Shown piece after piece: positions 43,900 to 53,306 of a stretch of DNA of 64,000 nucleotides (the stretch's first letter is position 1; the number at the start of each line of letters is the position of its first letter). The notes under the pieces were generated by a model that worked only from the letters and a program-made list of their open reading frames with translations, did no database searches and had not been told where the DNA came from. The position numbers and the translations under genes are program-made. This stretch comes from JAIQFF01 sp963788505 (lineage in GTDB: Bacteria > Acidobacteriota > Terriglobia > Terriglobales > Acidobacteriaceae), in assembly GCA_963788505.1 (NCBI GenBank), contig CAWBGY010000014.1, positions 62,001 through 126,000 of the forward strand. The letters are read 5' to 3'.

Positions 43900-44195
43900 C
43901 TGGACACTCCTCGCGATTCCGAATCAAAGAATAAAGAATAACTGTAAAACAGAAAGTGCCCCGTTTTCGCATATTTTCCGCGAAGTGGGCAGGCCACGAC
44001 GAAACCAGGATTTCCCATGGCCCGCAGCACCTGCACCCGACGTAAAATGGTCAAGCGGCATGGGTTTCGAGCCGGCATGGCAGTTTGCCCGGGTGACGAA
44101 AGTTTGAAATCGAGAAAGGATGCGCTTCCTCTGTCCTTTGTCTTTCGCCGGAAATCTGCTTAAATCAGCTCACAGCCCTTTCCCGCGGAATCCAC
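43900..44195. other. Divergent intergenic region
   Basis: About 296 bp between the aldo/keto reductase and the CpsB-like gene. A-rich sequence near 43920-43950 may hold the aldo/keto reductase promoter. No gene or strong repeat was found. Confidence 0.4.
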
Positions 44196-44945
44196 GTGAT
44201 TGATATTCATTGCCATGTTTTGCCGCAGGTGGACGACGGTTCCAAGTCATGGGACATGTCGCTGGAAATGTGCCGCATGGCAGCGGACGACGGCATCGAG
44301 CACATCGTGGCCACCCCTCACGCCAACGAACGTTTTCGATATGACCGGCCCCAGCTGGCCAGCAGCCTCGAGCGTCTCAAGGTGCTGGTGGGTAAAAGTC
44401 CGGGACTGAGTCTGGGCTGCGATTTCCATCTTTCTTACGACAACTTGCAGGATGTCCTGATTTCGCCGGAACGATACACCATCGAAGGCAGTCATTACCT
44501 GCTGGTGGAGCTGAGCAATTACAGTGTCCCGTCGCAAATCAATGAATGCTTCACCCGCATGGCCGATGTCGGCATCACTCCGGTCATCACTCATCCCGAG
44601 CGCAATCCCATCTTGCAAGAGACGCAGAATCGGGTCCTGCAGTGGGTGGACCAGGGCTGCGCGGTGCAAGTGACGGCTTCGGCGGTGACCGGAGCGTGGG
44701 GACAAAAGGTTCAGCGCGCGACCGAGTGGCTGCTGGAACGGGACGCCGTGCACGCCTTGGCCACCGACGCCCACGACACTAAGCACCGCGCACCCTCGCT
44801 CTCCGCGGCGAGAGACAAAATAGCCAAACTTTACGGCCACGACGTCGCCCAGGCGCTGGTCGATGACAATCCTCGCGCCATCATCAACGACAAGCCCCTG
44901 CCTTATTTTCCCGACCCGGAGATAAAGGGCGGTCGGCGAACCTAG
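44196..44945 (+). CDS. CpsB/CapC-type tyrosine phosphatase (PHP domain)
   Basis: A 249-residue protein starting with GTG 44196. PHP-domain metal motifs are IDIHCHVLPQVDDGS (start), VATPHANERF, GCDFHLSYD, VITHPERN and LATDAHDT, all in the usual order. These enzymes dephosphorylate tyrosine kinases (BY-kinases) that control capsule or exopolysaccharide export. No kinase or polysaccharide genes are adjacent, so the partner is probably elsewhere. Stand-alone. Confidence 0.9.
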   Translation: MIDIHCHVLPQVDDGSKSWDMSLEMCRMAADDGIEHIVATPHANERFRYDRPQLASSLERLKVLVGKSPGLSLGCDFHLSYDNLQDVLISPERYTIEGSHYLLVELSNYSVPSQINECFTRMADVGITPVITHPERNPILQETQNRVLQWVDQGCAVQVTASAVTGAWGQKVQRATEWLLERDAVHALATDAHDTKHRAPSLSAARDKIAKLYGHDVAQALVDDNPRAIINDKPLPYFPDPEIKGGRRT

Positions 44946-45023
44946 GAGTCGGCCCCAAGAGGTCTGCCCCGCGGATTCGCGCCCGGGAGGGTACGACTCA
45001 AAGCCCTGCCCTGCCGCACTCAA

Positions 45024-45057
45024 GTCTGAGGTCTGAGGTCCGAAGTCCGAGGTCTAC
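45024..45057. repeat. AGGTCTG/AGGTCCG heptamers
   Basis: Four copies of the heptamer array type found at 8271, just downstream of the peptidoglycan-binding gene stop at 45054. Confidence 0.65.
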
Positions 45058-45566
45058 TTCTGGGTCTCCATGCTCGAGGTCTGTTCCAACATCGGTGTGG
45101 CGTGGAGTGTTTCGGGTAGCGAGGTCATCGCGCTTTCCGGATTCAACAAATGCTCGTGATCGGGGCCCAATCCCAGTTTGATCAATGCCCGGGAATCGGG
45201 AACCGACTTGCTCTGCCAGCCATGGTCAGCCTGGTAGCGCTGCATCGCGCTTTGCGATTTCGCGTCCCAGGTTCCAGAAGGGGCGCCGTCCAGATAGTGC
45301 TCGTGTATCAGCGCTTCCTGAATTTCCCGGGCGCGCGTGGCGTCGATCTTCATCTGTCCGTGCCGCCGTGAGCTTACGTTCCGGCGCGATTTCCTGCTCT
45401 TGGAGTGCGCCGGACGGGCGGAGGCGGCCTTCAATTTCGCCGTCGATTTCTTCTCGACTGGGGCTGACGGCCTGCTCTTCGTCTGCGCCGAACCCGTGCC
45501 GCAGACCAGGAGCACAATGCACCCGGCGCCCAACACGGTGGTCGAAATGGAGCCGCCCAGTCTCAA
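45054..45566 (-). CDS. Secreted protein with peptidoglycan-binding-like domain
   Basis: A 170-residue protein. Signal peptide at about 1-27, then a basic Lys/Arg/Ser-rich linker, then a helical segment REIQEALIHEHYLDGAPSGTWDAKSQSAMQRYQADHG, the pattern of a peptidoglycan-binding type 1 domain (repeat of LQ/G-x-W-x-x-x-T/S-x-x-A). The C-terminal tail is acidic and disordered. Probably periplasmic and attached to the cell wall. Confidence 0.72.
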   Translation of the reverse strand: MRLGGSISTTVLGAGCIVLLVCGTGSAQTKSRPSAPVEKKSTAKLKAASARPAHSKSRKSRRNVSSRRHGQMKIDATRAREIQEALIHEHYLDGAPSGTWDAKSQSAMQRYQADHGWQSKSVPDSRALIKLGLGPDHEHLLNPESAMTSLPETLHATPMLEQTSSMETQK

Positions 45567-45688
45567 AATTGTAGCCTCGGAAGTAACCCTCTAGTAACGC
45601 TCTGCTCGACCTGGACAATTCCCGATCGAGCAGGCAGGGTAAACCATTCCGGCCTCCGGTGCCAGTCCTCTTTTGTGCCAGTTTCAGG

Positions 45689-47266
45689 TTACGGAAGTGT
45701 ACCGGCCAGGAAGATGGTTCCCCCCTGACGGCCGGCACCCCGCTGGCGGACCAGGAATACAACATCTTGTCCGCTCTTCAACGTGGCGGCAACGCGGTTG
45801 AACTGGTCTTCATTGTCCACCGCCTGCCGGTTAACCTCGAGGATAATGTCACCCCGACTGAGGCCGACATCCTCGGCGAACGACCCCGTCTTTACATCCT
45901 TGGCGATTACACCCTTGCCCGACGGGACGTCGAGGCGATCCGCCATCTCCTGGGTCAGCGTCTGGACGCTCACACCGAGTTTGCTTTCTTTGGGTCCGGC
46001 CTCAGGGCCGCCTTCATCGTCGTCGCCCAGGCGCGCAGCAAACAGCTTGGCCCGGTCGGCCACGGTCGCGGTCGCTTCCTGCTTCTTGCCGTTGCGAACA
46101 AATCCGACCGCGACTTTCGAGCCTGGCTTACGCGCGGCGATGTCGGCAACCAGTTCATCCCCGTTCTTCACCGGCTTGCCATCCACCGCAACAATGGTGT
46201 CGCCCACTTTCAGTCCCGCCTGCTCCGCCGGACTGCCCGGGGTCACGTCTGAAATGGTGACTCCGGAGCCGGTTCCATACACCCTGGCGATGGCCGGATT
46301 ATCGAGCGCGTTAAACATGATTCCGATCGACCCGCGCGATACCCGGTGGTCGGGGCCCACCAACTGGTTGTAAACCTGTGCCACGGTATTCGAGGGCAAG
46401 GCAAATCCCACGCCGGCGTATGCGTTGGTGTCGGTAAGAATCGCGGTGTTGATGCCGATCACCTCACCCGCCATATTCACCAGCGGGCCTCCGGAATTGC
46501 CTGGATTGATGGCCGCATCGGTCTGGATAAACGACTGGAACTGGCGTTGGGGAACGATGTTACGACCCTTAGCCGAGACGATCCCGGCGGTCACCGTTTC
46601 CTGAAGTCCAAACGGGCTGCCCACCGCAAGCACCCAGTCTCCCACCTGCATGCTGTCGGAATTGCCCAGCTTCGCAACGGGGAGTGGTTTGTCGCTTTCG
46701 ATCTTGATGACGGCCAGGTCTGTTTCCTGGTCCGAACCGATCACCTTGGCGTCATGCAGCAGCCCCGGCGGATCGTCTTGCAGCTTCACTCGAATCCGGT
46801 CGGCCTTCTCCACCACGTGGCGGTTGGTAACGATATAACCTTTCGGATCCACAATCACGCCCGAACCCAGGGAACGCTCGCGGATCGTGCCGCCGCCCGG
46901 ACCACTCTGCCCGCCCTGGCCACCGAAAAAGCGGTCGAAGAAGTCGTCGAACGGATTCGCATCATCGTCGCCATTGGGAACACCACGCCGCCGATGCGGG
47001 TTCTTGATGGTGGATTCGGTGTTGATGTTGACCACGCTGGGCTCGAGTTGCTTGGAGATCTGCGAGAACTGGTTGGACAAGAACTGCGGCGAAGGCACAG
47101 TCAACAGAGCCGCATCGGAGGATGATTTCTTGTCTTGCCCCCTGACTCCAGAGGAGATAACCGTCCCGATCAGGATACCGACAGTCAACGTCGCCAGGAT
47201 AGAAATGCTGTACGCGAGACGGTTCGCCTTCAAACGTACCCAAAGAGCGCTTGCGCGCTGAATCAT
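45689..47266 (-). CDS. degP: Deg/HtrA family serine protease with PDZ domains
   Basis: A 525-residue protein. An N-terminal helix (about 19-38) anchors or exports it. The trypsin-like triad is His150 (VTNRHVVEK), Asp183 (ETDLAVIK) and Ser258 (NPGNSGGPL). Two PDZ domains follow (GVTISDVTPGSPAEQAGLKVGDTIVAV and GVIAKDVKTGSFAEDVGLSRGDIILEV). A glycine-rich linker with acidic residues (DDANPFDDFFDRFFGGQGGQ) precedes the protease domain as in DegP/MucD proteins. It degrades or refolds damaged envelope proteins. Symbol by family, not by ortholog test. Confidence 0.93.
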   Translation of the reverse strand: MIQRASALWVRLKANRLAYSISILATLTVGILIGTVISSGVRGQDKKSSSDAALLTVPSPQFLSNQFSQISKQLEPSVVNINTESTIKNPHRRRGVPNGDDDANPFDDFFDRFFGGQGGQSGPGGGTIRERSLGSGVIVDPKGYIVTNRHVVEKADRIRVKLQDDPPGLLHDAKVIGSDQETDLAVIKIESDKPLPVAKLGNSDSMQVGDWVLAVGSPFGLQETVTAGIVSAKGRNIVPQRQFQSFIQTDAAINPGNSGGPLVNMAGEVIGINTAILTDTNAYAGVGFALPSNTVAQVYNQLVGPDHRVSRGSIGIMFNALDNPAIARVYGTGSGVTISDVTPGSPAEQAGLKVGDTIVAVDGKPVKNGDELVADIAARKPGSKVAVGFVRNGKKQEATATVADRAKLFAARLGDDDEGGPEAGPKESKLGVSVQTLTQEMADRLDVPSGKGVIAKDVKTGSFAEDVGLSRGDIILEVNRQAVDNEDQFNRVAATLKSGQDVVFLVRQRGAGRQGGTIFLAGTLP

Positions 47267-47374
47267 AATGACTTCCTCCGAATGATGTCTGCCCGGTCGA
47301 TTATACCTTCCCGTCGATGGCAGTCACAGTGAGTTAGACGCGGATTGGGAGAAAAGTGTTGCGGGTCCACGTAG

Positions 47375-47466
47375 GCCCGGACGCCCCGTCCGGGCAGGCG
47401 AGCGGAGCTCGCCAGGGGCTTTTCGTTGGCATCTGCCGACAACCCTGCGGAGCTGTGCTCCGCTGG
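47375..47466. repeat. Nest of short hairpins
   Basis: GCCCGGACG-CCC-CGTCCGGGC (47375-47395), then GGCGAGC-GGA-GCTCGCC near 47397-47413, then GCGGAGC-TGT-GCTCCGC near 47450-47466. It lies between the Deg protease start and the EamA gene end. Confidence 0.6.
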
Positions 47467-47508
47467 GCGGGTGAGGGCACCCGTCCCCTACGTGTGCTCG
47501 GGTGGTCT

Positions 47509-48436
47509 CTACCCGTGCTGGCTGGGCACGGCGGCATGGTCCGGGGAAACCGCCATGGACTCGGCGCTCGCCTTCTCTTCCGAGATAAGCAGTCCGGCCA
47601 GAATGCACCCTGCCCCGAACCCAGCCCGGGCGCCCAGCCGTTCACCCAGAAAGATAAACGACGTGAGCCAGGCAAACACCGGTTCCAGGGTAAAGATCAG
47701 GGCAGTATGCGTGGCCGGCGTGAATTGCTGCGCCCAGGCTTGAATGGCAAACGCCAGTGCCAGGCTAAGAAATCCCGTGATCCCAATTCCCCAGATCACC
47801 CGCGCAGACCAGACGACATGGATCTTCTCCGCGACCGGCACAGTCACAATCATCAGCGCGGCGGTCACCGCCACCTGCACCACCGTGATCTGCTGCCATC
47901 CCTGGGTCCGGGTGGCGTGCTCAATGAAAATGATGTGGAAGGCGAACACCAGGGCTGCGCCCAGGGTAAGCAGGTCGCCTTGATTCATGCTGCGCAGATT
48001 GAGCCCGGCTCCGGCCGAGGCCGGCACCGTCAGCAGGTACAAGCCGACAAACGCCAGGACCACGCCTGCGGCGGTCCAGCGATTGAGGCCGCGTTTCCAG
48101 AACAGAGCGAGCAGTACGGGAACCAGCACGACCGAGACTCCGGTCAGGAAGGCCGATTTCGATGGCGTCGTATACTTCAGCCCTACTGTCTGCAGTTCGT
48201 TCCCCACATACAGGAAAACGCCCACCAGCAAGCCGGAACGCAGCGAGCCCGCCGTGACCCGGCCCAGCTCGCGATAGAAAACCATCGCGAGCGACCACCG
48301 CGGCCAGACTCATGCGGACCGCGTTGAAAAACAGGGGCGAAATATCCGCCAACGCATTCTTGATGACGACAAAATTCGAGCCCCAGATCAGAGTGACCAG
48401 GACCAGCAGGATGTGAGCTTTGAGCGAGCGCGACAC
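47509..48436 (-). pseudogene. EamA/DMT-type transporter, apparent single-base frameshift
   Basis: Two frames together match one roughly 308-residue ten-helix EamA transporter. The first (from ATG 48436) gives SRSLKAHILLVLVTLIWGSNFVVIKNALADI and ends its sense near MSLAAVVA. The second frame (from 48285) continues MVFYRELGRVTAGSLRSG and runs through the remaining helices to 47509. One base (near 48289) must be removed to join them as SLAAVVA-AMVFYRELG. Alternatively the downstream frame alone could be expressed from ATG 48285, lacking the first two helices. These transporters move drugs or metabolites across the inner membrane. Confidence 0.75.
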
Positions 48437-48550
48437 AGGGCTAGAGTAGCAAACGAGAAAGCGTCGGCTCGGATTGTAGGGTTTTAGGATTGTCGAATTT
48501 GCGAGTTGAAACCCCAGTCATCGGGCCGGGTCGTGACTTTTTTAATTCGC

Positions 48551-50278
48551 TTACTTGGCCTCGTACACCGTCTTCCCGCCCACCACCGTGCGCAGCACCT
48601 TGGCTCCCAAAATCTTCTCCGGGGCCACGGAAGTGATGTCCATATCCAGGACAACCAGGTCAGCCAGCATGCCGGGAGCCAGCGTGCCCTTGTCTTTCTC
48701 GGCGAATTCGGCGAACGCCGAACCGGTGGTGTAAGCGGCGATGGCCTGTTCCATATTCAGCTTTTGCTCGGGATAGTATTCCTTTTTGCCATCTTCGCTC
48801 TTGCGGGTCACGGCGGCGTAGAGGCCGCGGAACGGGTTAACGGGTTCGACCGGATAGTCAGTGCCGAAAGCCAAGGTCACGCCCTTCTGCAGAAACTCGG
48901 CCCAGGCATAGGAGTGCGCCGCGCGCTTCGGACCCAACCGGGCCTCGGCCCAATTCATATCGGTGAGCAGGTGGCAGGGCTGCATGGAAGCGATCACCTT
49001 CAGTTGCTTGAACTTCGCCACCTGAAGCGGGTTCGTGACCTGGGCATGTTCGATCCGCAACCGGTAGTCTGTGCCCCCATTCCACGCTTTCGCGCTGATC
49101 GCGTGCGCTTCCTGTTCGGCGGCCGCGAAGGCGTCGAGCGCCATCTGGACACCCTTGTCGCCGATGGCGTGGAACCCGATCTGGAATCCTGCATCCACCC
49201 GCTCTTTCGTCATCTGTGTGAGTTGGTCCGGTTGATACTGTGGCAGCCCGGAATTGGTGGGGTCGTCAGCGTAGGGTTCGAGCAGCGCTGCCGTTCTCGA
49301 TCCCAGCGATCCATCCATGTAGGCCTTGAGCATGCCGGTGTGCAGCAGCTTGTCCGATTCAGGATGGGCCAGGCGATGCTCCCGCAACGTTGGCAGGGGA
49401 TCGTTGAAGGGCAACCATTCCGTGATCCGCGCGCTCAGCTTGCCTTCGCGCTCAATTTCTTCAAAGATCTGGAAATCGTCCCAGGACAGCTGCGAATCTC
49501 CGGAATCGGAATTGTCCTGCGCTGACGTGATGCCACTCCGGGCCAGTTCCTGAAGTCCCGCTTCAATGGCCTGGCGGCGTTTATCGTGGCCAGGTTTGGG
49601 AATGACCTGGGTCACCGCCAGGCGCGCGGTTTCGCGCAAAATGCCGGTAGCCTGCCCGGTGGTGTCACGATCAATCTTGCCGCCTGCCGGGTCCTTGCTG
49701 GCAACCGTGATGCTGGCCAGTTGCAAGGCGCGAGTGTTGGCCACGGCGATGTGCCCGTCCACCCGTTCGAGGAATACGGGATGATCGGTGGTCACCTCAT
49801 CGATGTCCCAGCGGCTGGGCAGCTCTTGCACCGGCCACAGGGTCTGGTCCCAACCCCCGCCCACAATCCATTCGCCGGGCCCGGCGTTTTGCACGCGCTC
49901 CCGAATTCGTTCGCGAAAATCAGTCAGTGACTTCACTCCCATCAGGTCAACCGTCAGCCGCTGAAAGCCCGCGTTGGCCAGATGCATATGCGCGTCATTG
50001 AACCCGGGCATCACAAAGTGTCCGGCCAGGTTGATCACTTCGGTCGACGGTCCTTTCAACTTCATAATTTCGTCGTCCCGGCCCACCGCTTCAACCCGTC
50101 CCTCGCGCACGGCGATCGCTTCCGCACGCTGGATGGAGTGAAACGAAGACGTTTCCACCACGCCGGTGTAAATGTTCCCGTGGAGAAAGATAACGTCGGC
50201 CTTGGGTTGTGATGGCAGACTCTGCGCCCCAACCGTCGCAATCATTGCCAGCAGGCAAACTGTGATTCCCAGCTTCAT
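48551..50278 (-). CDS. Secreted amidohydrolase (YtcJ-like, Amidohydro_3)
   Basis: A 575-residue protein from ATG 50278, giving a good signal peptide (LGITVCLLAMIATVGAQS). A 26-codon longer frame is rejected. Metal-dependent hydrolase motifs are PGFNDAHMHLANAG near the N-terminus, WIVGGGWDQTLWP, HAIGDKGVQMALDA, RIEHAQVTNP and FGTDYPVEPVNPF; the closing TSVAPEKILGAKVLRTVVGGKTVYE is typical of this family. The substrate is unknown. The start overlaps the stop of the upstream M20 gene by 4 bp (ATGA), so the two are translated together, perhaps acting in sequence on peptide-like compounds. Confidence 0.9.
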   Translation of the reverse strand: MKLGITVCLLAMIATVGAQSLPSQPKADVIFLHGNIYTGVVETSSFHSIQRAEAIAVREGRVEAVGRDDEIMKLKGPSTEVINLAGHFVMPGFNDAHMHLANAGFQRLTVDLMGVKSLTDFRERIRERVQNAGPGEWIVGGGWDQTLWPVQELPSRWDIDEVTTDHPVFLERVDGHIAVANTRALQLASITVASKDPAGGKIDRDTTGQATGILRETARLAVTQVIPKPGHDKRRQAIEAGLQELARSGITSAQDNSDSGDSQLSWDDFQIFEEIEREGKLSARITEWLPFNDPLPTLREHRLAHPESDKLLHTGMLKAYMDGSLGSRTAALLEPYADDPTNSGLPQYQPDQLTQMTKERVDAGFQIGFHAIGDKGVQMALDAFAAAEQEAHAISAKAWNGGTDYRLRIEHAQVTNPLQVAKFKQLKVIASMQPCHLLTDMNWAEARLGPKRAAHSYAWAEFLQKGVTLAFGTDYPVEPVNPFRGLYAAVTRKSEDGKKEYYPEQKLNMEQAIAAYTTGSAFAEFAEKDKGTLAPGMLADLVVLDMDITSVAPEKILGAKVLRTVVGGKTVYEAK

Positions 50279-51534
50279 AGAGCTACTCCCGCGAGCCCGA
50301 GCAGAGTCAGCAGGATGCGCTTGAGCCCGAGTTCTCGCCCGCTGCAGTCGAACCATTCCTGCAAGGTATGCGCTCCGCCGCCGCCGCCACCGCCACCGAT
50401 GGCAATGGCTTCGAGACCCAGCGACAGCGGGATATTAGCGTCGGTGGAAGCGCGTTGCACCTGCGCGGCGTTGCCCAGCTGCGCGTCCACCGCCCGAATC
50501 ACCTGCAGGATGCGGGCATTCGGATAGAGCTCGCCCGCCGGACGATTCCCGATCACCACCACTTCGCAGCTCAGCCCAAAGGGCCGGCGGCGCGAGGGCG
50601 TGCGTGCCTCGGTGGCCCGGCTTTCCTCTTCCACCGCCTGATCGAGCGCCTGCCGCAGAGCGCGTTCCAGGCGTTCCATTTCCGCCATCGAGGTGGAGCG
50701 GATGTCCACCCTCATGCTGGCCGACTCCGGGATTGAATTCACCGAAGTTCCGCCGCGAATCACTCCCACATTGAAAGTCGTCTTGGGCGACGCCGGCACC
50801 GGGGTCTGCGCGAACCCCTGCACCGCCCGGGCCAGCACCACAATGGGATTGGGCGCGCCAAAATCGCTCCAGGAATGTCCACCCGGGCCGCGCACAATCA
50901 CTTCGAAACGGCGGCTGCCCAGGGCCTCGGCCACGATCGTGTCGGCGCCCGCGCCATCCAGCACCAGGCTGTAATGAATGGCATCTTTCCAGCGGGCCTG
51001 GGAAAAAATGTGACGCATGCCCCGCAGGTCGCCTTCCCCTTCTTCCCCTACATTGCCGATGAACAGGAATGGCAAGGCGTGCCGGATGCCTAGCGCGCGC
51101 AATGCCGCGATGATCGCCAGCATCGCAGTCACACCGGCGCCGTTGTCCGAGACTCCCGGCCCGTACAACCGGCTGCCCTGCTGCCGAATGTTCAGCGGCG
51201 TGCCCGCGGGGAAAACCGTATCCATGTGAGCGCTAAGCGCGACGTGACCTTGTCCGTAGCCCGCATGAGTGCCGAAAACATTGCCCACTTCGTCGGTGTG
51301 GACCGATTGGAGTCCGAGTTCGCAAAACTTGTCAGCCAGCCACTGACCCCGGGCGCTTTCGCCAAACGGAGGCGCAGGAATGCGCGCCAGCTCCAGCTGC
51401 CACTGCGCGAATTGCGGCTCCTGGGCGCGAAGCCAGGTAAAGGCGGAACGAATTTCGGGCAATGAACAGACATGGGCCACTTCCTGTTGCACCCCAGGAA
51501 ACAGCTCCGAGACTTCGGCTTGCGGACGTGGCAT
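50275..51534 (-). CDS. M20 family metallopeptidase
   Basis: A 419-residue protein from ATG 51534; an upstream extension consists of translated heptamer repeats (for example PTTKDQRPKTN) and is rejected. Zinc-binding motifs: ALSAHMDTVFPAG, VSDNGAGVTAML and NVGEEGEGDLRG, then VVIRGPGGHSW-like RGPGGHSWSDFG for the lid domain. A run of about nine glycines (IGGGGGGGGGAH) near the C-terminus is encoded by a GCC/ACC microsatellite at about 50379-50401. Probably a di- or tripeptidase; no signal peptide. Translationally coupled to the secreted amidohydrolase. Confidence 0.88.
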   Translation of the reverse strand: MPRPQAEVSELFPGVQQEVAHVCSLPEIRSAFTWLRAQEPQFAQWQLELARIPAPPFGESARGQWLADKFCELGLQSVHTDEVGNVFGTHAGYGQGHVALSAHMDTVFPAGTPLNIRQQGSRLYGPGVSDNGAGVTAMLAIIAALRALGIRHALPFLFIGNVGEEGEGDLRGMRHIFSQARWKDAIHYSLVLDGAGADTIVAEALGSRRFEVIVRGPGGHSWSDFGAPNPIVVLARAVQGFAQTPVPASPKTTFNVGVIRGGTSVNSIPESASMRVDIRSTSMAEMERLERALRQALDQAVEEESRATEARTPSRRRPFGLSCEVVVIGNRPAGELYPNARILQVIRAVDAQLGNAAQVQRASTDANIPLSLGLEAIAIGGGGGGGGAHTLQEWFDCSGRELGLKRILLTLLGLAGVAL

Positions 51535-51974
51535 GGGGTTGGTCTTTGGTCGTTGGTCCTTGGTCGTTGGTCCTTGGCCGTTGGTCCTTGGCCGTTGGTC
51601 TTCAGGTCCCACTTACATCGATGACTACTCTTACGTGAAGATCAGAGGCCAAAGGCGAATGGCCAACGACCAACGACCAATGACCAACGACTGAATCTGC
51701 CATCTTACAACGCGAAACCACGTCCATTCATTACGGTGGGCCAGGTAATCGTTACGTCGGTGACAGCGCCCCCTAGTCATGCCTGCTTCCGACCCTTGTC
51801 GATGTGGATCGTTGGCCCAGCAAACGCGTTGGAAAAACATGTCTGCGGGCCGGGCCCGCGTCAATGTCATCGAGCACTTCTTTGCGACCTTTGCGGAGTC
51901 CTTTGCGACCTTCGCGGTTAAGATCTTGACTGGAACCGTCTGAAACGACCCAGCACGGGCGAGGACGCCCGCGC
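51535..51974. other. Intergenic region with several repeat families
   Basis: It holds TTGGTCG heptamers (51541-51600), the same heptamers inverted (about 51648-51690), a CTTTGCG/GCAAAG stretch (51878-51925), and a GTAGGCGCGAGCG-type palindrome arm (51949-51980). No gene seen. Confidence 0.65.
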
Positions 51975-53213
51975 CTACATTGGCTTTTCCAGGCACTGGC
52001 GGATTTCCACTTCACTCAGCGTGTGGTTTGACGCTTTGGCGCGCTGGTAGATTCGTTCCACCACGTCATCGGTGGCGGGCACGCCGTGGCGTTCCAGCCA
52101 GAACAGCACATTCGACTTGCCGCTCATGGGCCCGATGTCGATGATCTGTTCCAGCCCAAACATCTGCGATGGCACGCCCGAGTACACGGCATTGGCCAGT
52201 TCGATATCGTTCTTCTTGTAGGCCTTGATGACGGCCGCCGCGTGTACTCCGGTCGCGGTACGAAACGCATCTTCACCCACGACTGGATAATTCGCCGGAA
52301 TCGGCACTCCCGTGGCCGTCGACACTGCCTGGCAATATTCCTTCAGCTTGGTCAGGTCCTGCTCGGCCCAGGGAGGAATGCCCATGAGTTTCAGATTCAC
52401 CAGCATCTGGTCCATTTGAGTGTTGCCGACGCGTTCGCCAATTCCGAGAGCGCAAGCGTGGACACACTCCGCACCCGCCATCAGAGCCGCCATCGAATTG
52501 GCAATGGCCAGTCCCCGGTCGCAGTGCCCATGCCAGTCCACGCGAATCTTTTCTCCGGAAGGCTTCACCACTTCTTCGAGGACGAAGCGCACCAGGGCGA
52601 ACGCGCCCATGGGCGTTGCGTGTCCCGCGGTGTCGCAAATCACGATGGCCCGCGCCCCACAGTTGATGGCGGTCGAATACAGACGTTTGATCATGGCGGG
52701 ATCGCAGCGGCTGGTGTCCTCGGTCACATACATGGCTTCGAGGCCGAGCGACACCGCGTACTTCACCGCTTTCTCCGTGGTCTCGAGCAGGAAGTCGTCG
52801 GTCCAGCCTTCGGTGTAGCGCCGAATCGGACTGGAGCCAATGAAAGTCGCGGCCTGTATGTTCAGCCCGGTTCGTTGCACGATCTCGGCGATCGGACGGA
52901 TGTCGTTTTCGTGGGTGCGCGCCGCGCAGTTGGCGCGAATCTTCATCTTGTGGCGAACGATCTCGTGGGCCAGGGCCTCACAATCCGCGACCGCGCGCGG
53001 TCCCGCTCCCGGCAGCCCAAGATCAAGCGAGTTGATGCCCAGTGCCTCCATCCAATGAAGTATCTGAATTTTTTCCGCAATCGAGGGATCGCGCACCGAA
53101 GGCGACTGCAAACCATCGCGCAGGGTTTCATCGTTGAGCAGAACTCGCCCCGCCGGCCGCAGTTTCGCGGCATCCATCTGGTTCCAGTCGTAGATGAGTC
53201 CGGAAGTGTGCAC
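51975..53213 (-). CDS. LeuA/HMGL-type acyltransferase-lyase (2-isopropylmalate/citramalate synthase-like)
   Basis: A 412-residue TIM-barrel enzyme. Family motifs are LLNDETLRDGLQSP (divalent-metal Asp and catalytic Arg), RANCAARTHENDI, VTEDTSRCDP, DTAGHATPMG and the metal-binding DWHGHCDRGLAIAN. GIGERVGNTQMDQMLVNL is typical of isopropylmalate and homocitrate synthases. It lacks the long regulatory domain of full-length LeuA, so leucine feedback is not expected. It condenses acetyl-CoA with a 2-oxo acid; which acid is not predictable from sequence. Confidence 0.88.
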   Translation of the reverse strand: MHTSGLIYDWNQMDAAKLRPAGRVLLNDETLRDGLQSPSVRDPSIAEKIQILHWMEALGINSLDLGLPGAGPRAVADCEALAHEIVRHKMKIRANCAARTHENDIRPIAEIVQRTGLNIQAATFIGSSPIRRYTEGWTDDFLLETTEKAVKYAVSLGLEAMYVTEDTSRCDPAMIKRLYSTAINCGARAIVICDTAGHATPMGAFALVRFVLEEVVKPSGEKIRVDWHGHCDRGLAIANSMAALMAGAECVHACALGIGERVGNTQMDQMLVNLKLMGIPPWAEQDLTKLKEYCQAVSTATGVPIPANYPVVGEDAFRTATGVHAAAVIKAYKKNDIELANAVYSGVPSQMFGLEQIIDIGPMSGKSNVLFWLERHGVPATDDVVERIYQRAKASNHTLSEVEIRQCLEKPM

Positions 53214-53221
53214 AGGCGGCT

Positions 53222-53299
53222 TCTAGCTGCTAGCTTCTGGCTTCCAGCTTAAGACCTTGCCGCATGAGCCAGAAGCCAGGAGCTAGAAGCCAGAAGCTG
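53222..53299. repeat. AGAAGCCAG-type repeat in inverted pair
   Basis: TTCTGGCTTCCAGCTTAAG and later GCCAGAAGCCAGGAGCTAGAAGCC are inverted relative to each other. The same wording occurs near 20652-20692 after the rng gene. Confidence 0.65.
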
Positions 53300-53306
53300 C
53301 ATTTCT

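Noticed and set aside
51535..51612. Longer start for the M20 peptidase
   Set aside because: The added codons are translated heptamer repeats (PTTKDQRPKTN-type sequence).
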